From Enterococcus mundtii (GTDB lineage: Bacteria; Bacillota; Bacilli; Lactobacillales; Enterococcaceae), in assembly GCF_013394305.1 (NCBI RefSeq), contig NZ_AP019810.1, positions 3,048,344 through 3,112,343 on the forward strand: DNA of 64,000 nucleotides, in the 5' to 3' direction. The notes under the pieces were generated by a model that saw only the letters and a program-made list of their open reading frames with translations, did not search any database and was not told where the DNA came from. Position numbers and translations under genes: made by a program. Positions 9,895 to 19,493 of the stretch are shown one piece after another (the first letter of the stretch is position 1; each line of letters starts with the position of its first letter).

Positions 9895-10008
9895 AACACT
9901 CACGACCTTTCTATGTCTGATCATAGCCTATATTATAAAGAGAATTAATAGGTACGTCAAATAAATTAAAAGTCAGTTTTTTTTGTTTTTTTTTACAAGG
10001 AAAACAGG

Positions 10009-10014
10009 TATAAT
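10009..10014 (+). promoter_or_regulatory. Probable -10 box of fhs
   Basis: A perfect TATAAT 60 bases before the fhs start; the region 17 bases upstream is a T run without a good -35 match. Confidence 0.4.
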
Positions 10015-10074
10015 GGATTTAACTTAACAAAATATAAATATTTTTATATATAGTTCGTGAAAAGGGGCGTTTTA

Positions 10075-11745
10075 ATGAAGAATGATTTAGAAATTTCACA
10101 AGAAACACAGCTAAAACCGATAGTTAGAGTTGCGGATAGCATTGGAATCAATGAAGATGATTTGGAATTATATGGAAAATACAAAGCAAAAATAAACTTT
10201 ACCGCAATAAATGATTTTTCGGAAAAAGAGGATGGTCGCCTCATATTGGTAACTTCTATCAATCCAACACCAGCGGGAGAAGGAAAATCAACAGTTACAG
10301 TCGGATTAGGTGACGCGTTGAACCAAATAGACAAAAAAGCAGTGATTGCATTGCGTGAGCCCTCATTAGGTCCGGTTATGGGAATCAAGGGCGGAGCGAC
10401 AGGAGGTGGCTACGCACAAGTATTACCAATGGAAGATATCAATTTGCATTTTACTGGCGATATGCATGCCATCACTTCTGCAAACAATGCATTGTCAGCT
10501 CTATTAGATAATCATATCCATCAAGGAAATGAGCTGGGGATCGATCCTCGACGTGTCATTTGGAAACGTGTGGTGGATTTAAACGACCGAGCATTGCGAA
10601 ATGTGATCGTTGGGCTGGGCGGACCGATGCAAGGGGTACCAAGAGAAGATGGATTCGACATTACTGTGGCTAGTGAAATCATGGCAATTTTGTGTTTAGC
10701 TGCTGATTTAGATGATTTAAAAGCTCGGTTAGCACGAATCGTGATTGGCTACACCTATGATCGTCGCCCTGTAACAGCAGGGGATCTAAAAGCAGAGGGT
10801 TCCCTTGCTTTGTTATTAAAAGATGCAATTAAACCGAATCTCGTACAAACGATCTATGGTACACCAGCATTTATCCATGGTGGACCATTTGCAAATATTG
10901 CTCATGGCTGTAATAGTGTACTAGCAACTAAAACTGCTTTGAAAATTGCGGATTATGTAGTGACTGAAGCTGGTTTTGGTGCTGATTTAGGAGGAGAAAA
11001 ATTCCTAGATATCAAAGTTCCTAATTTGCAGAAAGCACCAGATGCGATTGTGATCGTAGCAACTGTCCGTGCGTTAAAAATGCACGGGGGATTGGATAAG
11101 GCAGAATTACAAAATGAAAATCTCAAGGCGTTGCAAACTGGATATGCGAACTTAAAACGGCATATTCGTAATATGAAAAGTTACCAGATTCCAGTGATCG
11201 TCGCAATCAATGAGTTTGTGACTGATACAGACGCTGAATTAGAATTACTGAAAGAATTGTGTGAAAAAGAAGGAGTCGTAGCAAAACGCGCAAGTGTTTG
11301 GGAAAATGGTGCGGAAGGTGGCGTGGACTTAGCAAAGGCAGTCGTAGAATTGATCGATACAGAAAGCGCGGATTACGTTCCATTGTACCAATCCAGTGAT
11401 CCGATCAAAACAAAAGTCCAAGCGGTTGTTCAAAAAATCTACGGTGGCAAAGAAGTCTCTTTTAGTAAAAAAGCAGAAAATCAAATCATTGAATTTGAGA
11501 AAAATGGTTGGTCTGACTTACCGGTTTGTATGGCAAAAACCCAGTACTCTTTTTCTGATGATCCAACATTATTAGGTGCACCAGAGGATTTCACAATCAC
11601 GATCCGTGAATTTGTACCTAAGTTAGGTGCCGGATTTTTAGTCGCTTTGACAGGCGAAGTGATGACGATGCCTGGATTACCAAAAAAACCAGCCGCCTTG
11701 AATATGAACGTAACGAATCAAGGAGAAGTAATCGGTTTATTCTAA
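10075..11745 (+). CDS. fhs: Formate--tetrahydrofolate ligase
   Basis: Makes 10-formyl-tetrahydrofolate from formate, THF and ATP, feeding purine synthesis and initiator tRNA formylation. The ATG at 10075 follows AAAAGGGGCG and gives 556 residues, the family standard; an upstream GTG at 10057 would put the ribosome site inside the gene. The ATP-binding TPAGEGKST is at 65-73, followed by the conserved [19 protein letters not shown] region. Monocistronic, with a terminator 55 bases downstream. Confidence 0.96.
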   Translation: MKNDLEISQETQLKPIVRVADSIGINEDDLELYGKYKAKINFTAINDFSEKEDGRLILVTSINPTPAGEGKSTVTVGLGDALNQIDKKAVIALREPSLGPVMGIKGGATGGGYAQVLPMEDINLHFTGDMHAITSANNALSALLDNHIHQGNELGIDPRRVIWKRVVDLNDRALRNVIVGLGGPMQGVPREDGFDITVASEIMAILCLAADLDDLKARLARIVIGYTYDRRPVTAGDLKAEGSLALLLKDAIKPNLVQTIYGTPAFIHGGPFANIAHGCNSVLATKTALKIADYVVTEAGFGADLGGEKFLDIKVPNLQKAPDAIVIVATVRALKMHGGLDKAELQNENLKALQTGYANLKRHIRNMKSYQIPVIVAINEFVTDTDAELELLKELCEKEGVVAKRASVWENGAEGGVDLAKAVVELIDTESADYVPLYQSSDPIKTKVQAVVQKIYGGKEVSFSKKAENQIIEFEKNGWSDLPVCMAKTQYSFSDDPTLLGAPEDFTITIREFVPKLGAGFLVALTGEVMTMPGLPKKPAALNMNVTNQGEVIGLF

Positions 11746-11798
11746 TCGAAAAACGTAAGATTTTAAGTAGTCTTCACTGACTCTTTTTAATATTTAGG

Positions 11799-11846
11799 CG
11801 TATAAGTAAAAAATAGTTGATCTATTTTTACTTATACGTTTTTTTA
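11799..11846 (+). terminator. Intrinsic terminator after fhs
   Basis: CGTATAAGTAAAAAATAG (11799-11816) pairs with CTATTTTTACTTATACG (11822-11838) with one bulged base, then a run of T. It separates fhs from the giant toxin gene. Confidence 0.88.
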
Positions 11847-12001
11847 TATTGATTAATTTATACCTAAATGACAAAAAAAGTTCAAGTTTTTATTATTAAA
11901 AAAAAACTAGTCACGAGTTCAAATGGACGGATATATATAATTGGGGCATAAAATTGTACTGTTAAATTAGTATCTCATCAAAAAAACAAGGAGAGGAAGC
12001 T

Positions 12002-15000
12002 ATGCCAATCGATAATCAAAGTAATCGAAAACGAAATGGACAATTCAACAATGAAAAGAATAATAAAGAAGATAAGCAGGCTTTTGAAGATGCAGTAAAA
12101 GCAATTTCTTCTGGCGTCGGCCATGCCCCAACGCCAGCGATTTTTCACTCGCCATTATTATTGTCACTATATGTCTCGAGCATCTTAGGAAATGTGGTCG
12201 TTAGAGGAGAGGGCCCCAAACAACAACGAGTTAAGCGGAATAGTGGCACTGTTTTTGAAGCAGATACTTTTGTTGAAGTCACACAACATGCAAATCAATC
12301 AGAAGTATTGAATTCGCTCACCTCTCATTCGACGGTGAACACGACGTTGCTCACACCAGCTTTGACAGAGAACTCGACGGCTATTGATACTGTGAATGCA
12401 CCATTTTTTCGAACTTTTTATGATAATACTACTTACAATTTGACAGATTTTTCTCATCATTGGAGTTTAAATGTACATAAAATAGCACACGGCATTGCAG
12501 AAACATATGGATGCACAACAAATAAGACGAGCATAACGCGCCCAATTTTAGAGGAAGAATCTAATCCGTTCAATCACACCCAAGTCCACTTTAAAACCGT
12601 TTGTCAGAGTGCGATTGCTGAGTCTCAAAAGATAAATCAACAACCAACAGATCAACCCACAGAGCTACATCATTTTTCCTTCAAGAAAGGAGGCGATGGG
12701 AGTTCCAAACAACAATTTTTATTTGAAGATTCGGCGGAAAAACTAAAAAATATTTTTAAACAATCATTTAACAAAACCAGCCATCAGACGGATCAACAGA
12801 CAACAGGAAATGCGACAAACGATACTTCTGGGACAGCTAATTTCTTTAAGGGACTAACTGAGGCTTTCGTCACATTTTTTAATGATTTTGATCAACCAAT
12901 CTATACAGAAAAACATGAAAGTTTAAAAGGAGATTCGCTGATCACTCGCTTTTTATCAATGATGGCTCAAAGTATTTCATACCAAGATGAGATCCATCAG
13001 ACAGCTACACCTTCAAAAGATAAAAATGTTCCTCATGCTTTTCGATCCTATGACTTCTCAAGTGGAATTCCAGCTTTGAAAAAAGAAGAGGAAGGATTTG
13101 CGACACAATTTTGGACATTGTTTAGTAAAATGGATGAAACACTGACCAACTTTATAAAAAAATGGGATTTATTCGTAGTTCGAGGAGCTGAAGCAAGGCC
13201 GATCAACCATCCTTTTTCTGACAATGAAGATAGTGTATCGGCAAGTGAAACGGGCGATGAAAAAACGGCGATAGAAAATCAGCAAAAAATAGCCACCACT
13301 GAATCGACGAATACTTCTGACTTAGTGGTAGTCGGTAAAATCATTGAAGATATTGAACAAAATCGAAAGCCTGCTGAGCGTTACGAGGAACCTATTCCGG
13401 CATTTTTTTATGATAAAAAGCTGTTTGAGCGAAAGGATGCGACGGATAAGGCAATCACACAGTTGAAAGAATTTTTAGTGAAACAAAAAATTGTAAGTAA
13501 AACTGCCCATGCAGGACTAGTGCTTAAAGAACTTGAGAAATGGGCAGAGATAAAATCGCTCCATGATCTTTCAGAAGAATCAGATAAAATACAATTTTTG
13601 AATTTTTTCATCCGGTACTCCTATGGGTTAGAAGATGCAAGAGCAGGGGACATATCATCGGCTAACCAATTGCAATCGACTTTTATGCAATTGAAAATAA
13701 ATGTAGGTTTAATAGGGTACACCTTCCAGCAGAATACGTATCCTATTCAATTGTCGCCAAAGGAAACACCTGATGTTACGAATGTTCAAGCAGAAACAGA
13801 GGTGAGTAATCAAATTTTTTCAGACTTCATTCATGATCGACCTGCTTCTATTTCAATAAATCAGACAATCACTGCGGTAGTCTATCATCGCGATCTTTTC
13901 AACCAACGAGAGAAAACAAAAATAGTGAATCAAGGGCTTGTCTGCTTTGCCTATAAACAGGGAACTAGGCTAAAAAATCCCTCAGCGAGCCATTTAATTA
14001 GATGGATGCAAAAATGGATACTTAGAGGGAAGAATTATGCGGAAATTGTGAATAGAGAGGAACTTGCAGCGAAAGAGTTGCTAAAAGCATATGGTTCTAA
14101 AATGAAAATTAGTTCTCCGAACGACTCAAGGGCGGTTATCCAACAATGGGAAAATAATAATGCGCAGATGGGATATACTTATAAAAAAGATGAGATTAAT
14201 GTAATCGGACAAGCGACGGATAAGGAAAAGAAGGCAGAACAATTAGAAAAACAAAGAGTACTATCGTTTCTTCGAGAAAATGGCATTATTCCTATGACCG
14301 GTTCCACTTATGTACTCGAAGAAGATCAAAAACCATTTCTTTTCAATGAACGAGAGGAAGTCATCGATCAACGGATTGTTGCTTTTTTGAAGAAAAAGGG
14401 TATCGTTTGTGATACGTCTAATTCTGAGCGGCTTGCTGAAACAGTATCAAATTGGGTATTGATTGAAGGGGCGAATCAAAAAATAATTGATCCCGTCAAA
14501 CTCAAGCAATTCTCGCAAGCAATCTTGGGTCAAGAGGACAACGGTCTGATCTCCAATAAAGAAGCAGAACTAACGTTTACGAAATGGTTATGGGGAAAAT
14601 TGGAGAAAGACGACTCTTCAACTGTATCTAATAGTCAAACAAAAACAAGCAAGTCTGTTTTGGAAAATAGTGAAACGCAATGGAGAAGTCAAGAAGTACT
14701 TGATAAAGTAGAGTTATTTTTACGCGAAAAGTACTTGATCAAAGGTGAGGTAACAAAAGAGGATATTTTGAGTGGAATAGGAGGATGGTTTAGGCAAGGC
14801 AGCGTAAATGGCGAGGTCAGTCCAGAGAAGATACAAGGTATTGCGACAGTTATATTGAAAGAACTAAAGTTATATGGTGGAGCAGAAGGTGAGTTAGTTT
14901 CTGACAAAAGCGCGATAAAAACAGTAATGAAATGGGTCATTGAGAATGTCTTAGAAAGCACTATTGAAGTATTTGCAACAAAAAAAATCCTTGATCATCC

Positions 15001-18000
15001 CAATCCAGATAACTTTACGATTGGCGAGCTTAGGAATTCTTTTAAACTAGATGAATTCGTAAAAAGCGGACAACTTAAGCTTGTGAAAGAAGACAATCCA
15101 CAAAAACAAAATGAATTAGAGAATAATGTACGTTTGTTGTGGAGTATTTGTCTGAACTATATGCTTCCCAATTATTTTCTTAAATCGAGTGATTTGTCAG
15201 ATAATTTGCTGATCTCGGATTATCGTTCATTGATGCAAATGACAGGATCAAGAATATTAGCCGCTTCAGGTTTACTTAATCAGTTTAATCAAGAGGAAAT
15301 TCGTACACTTGGCGAACTTTTCTTCGAATCTGTTAGTAATCAAGGAATCCAAGATATGGAAGAATTGGATCACCTTCTGTTTCCTGCATTATTTACTACT
15401 GCACAATTGGATGCTTCCCTTTTGCGAAAATCTATGGAAGAAGGTAATTATAAAGAAGTCGCAATCAGTACATTTATTGGTTATTTCCAGAGAGGCTACT
15501 TTGCGATCATGGCACATCAAGAAGAAATCAATCGCCTCTATGGGAACTATCAGACAGCAGTGATTAACTTTCGAAGAAAACAAGCACTAGTGACTGAAGT
15601 GATCAATGAGTGTGAAAGACTCGGCATAAGAGTCACTAAATTAGCAAGTCAAGTGTATTTAGCTGGAGGAAATCCTTGCCCAGGGCCATGGATTCCTCGT
15701 GATCTCGAAAAATGGTACACAGAATTAACAACAGAAGTAGTAGAATCCTATCATTTATTGAATCGGAAACTGATTGGCTTATCCATTCATTCAAGTAATC
15801 AATCAGAATTAGATTTTATGTTTTCCCCTGAAACTCATATCTATGAAGGATCTGCTAAGTTTATAGATACAGATGGTCCTTCAAAAACAGTGGGACCTTC
15901 ACCATCGATCGTTTTTTCCGGTAATCGACAAGAAAGAGACGACCTGATCTTGCCACTTAAGGAAACAGATATACTCATTGCGATTCGTGACAACGAAGAA
16001 AGACGGTATGCATTGAAAAGATTGGAGAAGGAAGGTGGATATGCCTTTTATCGTGTAGATAAAGATCCGTTTCTATTGTTAGAATATGATTTAGTTGATC
16101 TAAAATCCCTCTGGTGGAGGAAGCCAAAAAAAGTAGGGGATAAAATTCAAATTGGTCGATACTATTATTCGTTTTCAACGGAAATCCATTTAGATAAGTT
16201 GTTATCGCATGGTAATGAGAAGGAAACTTTATTTAATACAATCAGTCTCAAGCATAAAAATATCCTGTATCACCAATTATATGAATCAGGAAACGATAAG
16301 ACAATAACTAGTCAAGTATGGGATGTGGTTAGCCATTTCATTCCATTTTATGATTGTGTCGTGGGGATTGTTAATAAGGATACAGCAAGCGCGGTGCCTA
16401 ATTGTCTGATTGATACGCTTCTCTTGGTGCCTATATTAGGTCAGATTAGTTCTATCAATATCCGATTTGCTCTAGGCGCAGCACGAGTGATTGCACGTGG
16501 TGGAATAACAGGATTAGTGAAAAATACCTCAAAAATAGTACCAAAAATTTCCGAACTCAGAAGTCTCTTGGCTAGTGTGGTGCGGTATATTGATCCAGGG
16601 ATTGAGGCAGCAATTAGTGGTGGACGCTTTGTAATCAAGAACCTATTAAAATTAAAAAACCAGCCAATTCTTACGAGAAATATCCACTTTAAACCAGTCT
16701 TAACAAAACTTGAAAAACATGAAAAAGATTTGCCTGCACCAGTGATATCAAAAATGACTGTTACCGCTCGTTTACCAAGAAATGGTCCGCAAGTTCTTGT
16801 GAAAAAAATGAAAAACAATCTATATGTCAAAGTTTCCGATTTTAAAAAAGGAGATGTCTATGGAAAAGTTTTTACTTTAAGAGGAGAAGAACTGAGAGAA
16901 TTTGAAGGCCCCGTATTTTTTTCTCAAAAACAAAAGGAAATCATCCAATCTTTAAAAATCAATATCCAGCCAGATGAGATGTTTATCGAAAAGATAAATT
17001 ATTATCCTAAAGGTTATGGTGAAGGAACGGTCATGGAAATCTATAAAAATGGTCAGAAAAAAATGGATGTGATCGAAATGGACGGTCAACTTGTTCCTGT
17101 TAGGATCCAAGCGATAAAGAAATACGGTGTGCGCTATGATGTAATGGATGGAGATAAAGTATTACCTGTGAACTTTAATGGTATTGAATGGTATTTCGAA
17201 CAAGATACATCCCCGCTAATTTCGAGAGCAGTAAAAATCGAAGTGACGAATCGTATCAATCAGTTTGAAGCTGTATGGGACCCTAGTACTCTGTCAGCAC
17301 CAGATGGAAATGGTTTGATGTGGAGTGCAGAAGGTAGAACCTATATTAAGATCCAAGAACGCTATATTCCTTTGGCCTTATTAGATAAGGAAAACAACCG
17401 ATATCATTTAGTGAAAAAAGATATACTAGAACCTATGACTGTCTTACGATTGGATCCGGGAATCGATCAGTTCCGTTTTGAAACTCAGTTGGAGAAAAGC
17501 GTTGTTGAACGTCCGGATGATCTATTATTCGCTGGCGGCTTCGATGAGGGAGCAAGCACATCAAAAGGTCAACCAGCCTCTACACAAAATCAGCTGACCT
17601 CTGTAACTCTTAGCAACCCTAATTATCCACCCTATATGTGGGTGCCTAAAATACCACAGAAATGGCCAGAATGGAAAGCACGTATGAATGCAATCGAGAT
17701 TGATCGCCCTAATAATGTCCCTGTACTGGAGAATAGTCAAGTGGTACTACCACGATTAACTAAGCTTATACCAGAACCACCAAAAGAGATAATAATCGAT
17801 GAAGCGCTGACCATAAAAAAAATCAAGCTGGGTATTCAGCATTGTTTACCACCCGAATTGAAAAATAAATATCGTGTATTTGCTGGTTTAGATGCCGCAA
17901 AAATGCCGGAACATTTAAAAGAATTTCGGAAAGTAGTAGCAAAAGAATATAATGAAGCGGTGAATATTGTAGATCTTGTTATCGAAGAATGTAAATATCT

Positions 18001-19240
18001 GCTGAGGTTTGAGAAAATAAGTTCGACGACGAGAGGAACCTATTTAGCCAATATGTTTAATGTATATGGCAAACCAGAGGAACAGGCAGTCTTAAAAGAA
18101 GTGGTCAAAAGGCTTCAGACAATCGCAGAAAAAAGCAAAGCATTTCTTAAGCAATCAGCAGATTGGGGATTTAAGAATATTTGGATTGCTTCCACCGATT
18201 TCCAAAAAGATCCGATAACGAAGAAATTCTATTCCTTAAGTAAAGAACGTACTTCGCCATATGGATTTGTGATTCGGACGGATGCCGAAAATCGAATCAT
18301 ACTTATGGCTGATTCTTTTAATAAGAACCCTAATTATTGGCCAGAAGTTGAAATTGCACCTCCTGTCTCAGAAACTTTACTTCATGAAACGTCTCATTTA
18401 GTTTCAATGACTGATGATATCGTCGTTTATGATGAGGTGCACCGTGGTTTTTTAAGGCGCGGAAAAGATGCACAAATCGATTTCGTTTCTCGGTATCATA
18501 AGAATTTCAGAACCACTGGTTTTTCTAATTTTGTTCGAATGATAGCAAATTATTTCCGTATGGATAAGCTATCACGAATGGCTGTTTTTCGGAATTTCGG
18601 TACAGATTCTATGTTGTTGGCTAATTATATGTTGAATGATGCGGAAATGGTCGGTACGCTTCTTAGAGATGTTGCCAATGGGTACAGGTATGATCAACCG
18701 CTCCTGCGACCTAAACGTTCTGTGGATGAACCAACTCAAGAGCCAACTGCGGAAATTGGAAGTGGCAATATCCTTATCAATCTGTCATTGATGTCAATCG
18801 GTGAGTATGCGACAGAAGAAAGAAGTATTGGCTTAGAAGTGACGAAGGAACCCCCTTTAGGAAGCACACTTAGCGATGTAAGTCCTACAACAGAATTTTC
18901 TACCTCAATGGATTCAAAACAAGCTGGTTCTGCTTCGGTGATAGATGGAAAGATACCAAATAGTCAATCACAAAATGGAGAGATTCCTGCACAACGAATA
19001 AGAGTGAAGCGAAGTGATTTGAATGTTTCGGAAGAAAAAATCAATCAAAGAACTTCTCAATCTAGCTCCGTCGAACAAAATGGTACCTTATCTAAGGTTT
19101 CCCAGCCTGTAAGCGCCAACCCAACAATTTATAATAAATTCTCCGCTCTCATAAATAGAGGAGTTGGAAAGAGTGAGGCGCTAAATAGAACTTCAACAAG
19201 GAGACAAAATAAGAATAAATTGGTAGGAATGAATTTATAA
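12002..19240 (+). CDS. Giant putative toxin with C-terminal zincin-like protease domain
   Basis: 2412 residues, ATG preceded by AAGGAGAGG. No whole-length family recognised. Order seen: (1) residues 1-48 polar and basic, then a hydrophobic stretch (about 50-68) that could be a late signal or membrane segment, then RVKR at 76-79; (2) 95-290 rich in N-x-S/T, with a Cys pair C171/C201 also kept in the decayed paralogue; (3) about 480-1000, at least four degenerate helical repeats, each with a hydrophobic FL..(K/R).(G/Y) helix and a later WxxxW-like helix; (4) about 1440-1510, FIPFYDC...C and a long hydrophobic part, perhaps a membrane-crossing region as in large toxins; (5) a C-terminal zincin-like domain with HETSH at 2128-2132 followed by SMTDD, which recalls the aspzincin HExxH...TxD pattern; (6) RPKR at 2236-2239, then a low-complexity tail with RVKR at 2334-2337. 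The layout suggests a secreted or host-targeted toxin; this is inference. Confidence 0.7.
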   Translation: MPIDNQSNRKRNGQFNNEKNNKEDKQAFEDAVKAISSGVGHAPTPAIFHSPLLLSLYVSSILGNVVVRGEGPKQQRVKRNSGTVFEADTFVEVTQHANQSEVLNSLTSHSTVNTTLLTPALTENSTAIDTVNAPFFRTFYDNTTYNLTDFSHHWSLNVHKIAHGIAETYGCTTNKTSITRPILEEESNPFNHTQVHFKTVCQSAIAESQKINQQPTDQPTELHHFSFKKGGDGSSKQQFLFEDSAEKLKNIFKQSFNKTSHQTDQQTTGNATNDTSGTANFFKGLTEAFVTFFNDFDQPIYTEKHESLKGDSLITRFLSMMAQSISYQDEIHQTATPSKDKNVPHAFRSYDFSSGIPALKKEEEGFATQFWTLFSKMDETLTNFIKKWDLFVVRGAEARPINHPFSDNEDSVSASETGDEKTAIENQQKIATTESTNTSDLVVVGKIIEDIEQNRKPAERYEEPIPAFFYDKKLFERKDATDKAITQLKEFLVKQKIVSKTAHAGLVLKELEKWAEIKSLHDLSEESDKIQFLNFFIRYSYGLEDARAGDISSANQLQSTFMQLKINVGLIGYTFQQNTYPIQLSPKETPDVTNVQAETEVSNQIFSDFIHDRPASISINQTITAVVYHRDLFNQREKTKIVNQGLVCFAYKQGTRLKNPSASHLIRWMQKWILRGKNYAEIVNREELAAKELLKAYGSKMKISSPNDSRAVIQQWENNNAQMGYTYKKDEINVIGQATDKEKKAEQLEKQRVLSFLRENGIIPMTGSTYVLEEDQKPFLFNEREEVIDQRIVAFLKKKGIVCDTSNSERLAETVSNWVLIEGANQKIIDPVKLKQFSQAILGQEDNGLISNKEAELTFTKWLWGKLEKDDSSTVSNSQTKTSKSVLENSETQWRSQEVLDKVELFLREKYLIKGEVTKEDILSGIGGWFRQGSVNGEVSPEKIQGIATVILKELKLYGGAEGELVSDKSAIKTVMKWVIENVLESTIEVFATKKILDHPNPDNFTIGELRNSFKLDEFVKSGQLKLVKEDNPQKQNELENNVRLLWSICLNYMLPNYFLKSSDLSDNLLISDYRSLMQMTGSRILAASGLLNQFNQEEIRTLGELFFESVSNQGIQDMEELDHLLFPALFTTAQLDASLLRKSMEEGNYKEVAISTFIGYFQRGYFAIMAHQEEINRLYGNYQTAVINFRRKQALVTEVINECERLGIRVTKLASQVYLAGGNPCPGPWIPRDLEKWYTELTTEVVESYHLLNRKLIGLSIHSSNQSELDFMFSPETHIYEGSAKFIDTDGPSKTVGPSPSIVFSGNRQERDDLILPLKETDILIAIRDNEERRYALKRLEKEGGYAFYRVDKDPFLLLEYDLVDLKSLWWRKPKKVGDKIQIGRYYYSFSTEIHLDKLLSHGNEKETLFNTISLKHKNILYHQLYESGNDKTITSQVWDVVSHFIPFYDCVVGIVNKDTASAVPNCLIDTLLLVPILGQISSINIRFALGAARVIARGGITGLVKNTSKIVPKISELRSLLASVVRYIDPGIEAAISGGRFVIKNLLKLKNQPILTRNIHFKPVLTKLEKHEKDLPAPVISKMTVTARLPRNGPQVLVKKMKNNLYVKVSDFKKGDVYGKVFTLRGEELREFEGPVFFSQKQKEIIQSLKINIQPDEMFIEKINYYPKGYGEGTVMEIYKNGQKKMDVIEMDGQLVPVRIQAIKKYGVRYDVMDGDKVLPVNFNGIEWYFEQDTSPLISRAVKIEVTNRINQFEAVWDPSTLSAPDGNGLMWSAEGRTYIKIQERYIPLALLDKENNRYHLVKKDILEPMTVLRLDPGIDQFRFETQLEKSVVERPDDLLFAGGFDEGASTSKGQPASTQNQLTSVTLSNPNYPPYMWVPKIPQKWPEWKARMNAIEIDRPNNVPVLENSQVVLPRLTKLIPEPPKEIIIDEALTIKKIKLGIQHCLPPELKNKYRVFAGLDAAKMPEHLKEFRKVVAKEYNEAVNIVDLVIEECKYLLRFEKISSTTRGTYLANMFNVYGKPEEQAVLKEVVKRLQTIAEKSKAFLKQSADWGFKNIWIASTDFQKDPITKKFYSLSKERTSPYGFVIRTDAENRIILMADSFNKNPNYWPEVEIAPPVSETLLHETSHLVSMTDDIVVYDEVHRGFLRRGKDAQIDFVSRYHKNFRTTGFSNFVRMIANYFRMDKLSRMAVFRNFGTDSMLLANYMLNDAEMVGTLLRDVANGYRYDQPLLRPKRSVDEPTQEPTAEIGSGNILINLSLMSIGEYATEERSIGLEVTKEPPLGSTLSDVSPTTEFSTSMDSKQAGSASVIDGKIPNSQSQNGEIPAQRIRVKRSDLNVSEEKINQRTSQSSSVEQNGTLSKVSQPVSANPTIYNKFSALINRGVGKSEALNRTSTRRQNKNKLVGMNL

Positions 19241-19493
19241 AATTGAGATCCTGAAATGATCATGCAGGTCAACGATTGTAAAATACGTTGACACTGGGGA
19301 TAAAGACAACAGTGGTTTAATGATTATCTGGCTGTCTTTAGGTATTAGTATTTTATTTTTTGACTACATTTCGATGCAATAAATTTTGTTTTACTTAGTC
19401 AAGTATTCATATTAATTAGACAAATTTTGGTTTAGTTGTTCACACGATCTATCTCTTATCAGATGCGTACAAATACCTAATAAACAAAGGAGT
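19241..19493. other. Intergenic spacer between toxin gene and its decayed copy
   Basis: 253 AT-rich bases. An imperfect hairpin, AAAGACA (about 19304) with TGTCTTT (about 19333), could act as a weak terminator. No gene seen. Confidence 0.35.

Noticed and set aside
12002-19240. Anthrax lethal-factor or botulinum-type protease
   Set aside because: The HETSH context lacks the surrounding residues I know from those families; the TxD after HExxH fits aspzincins better, and the layout differs.
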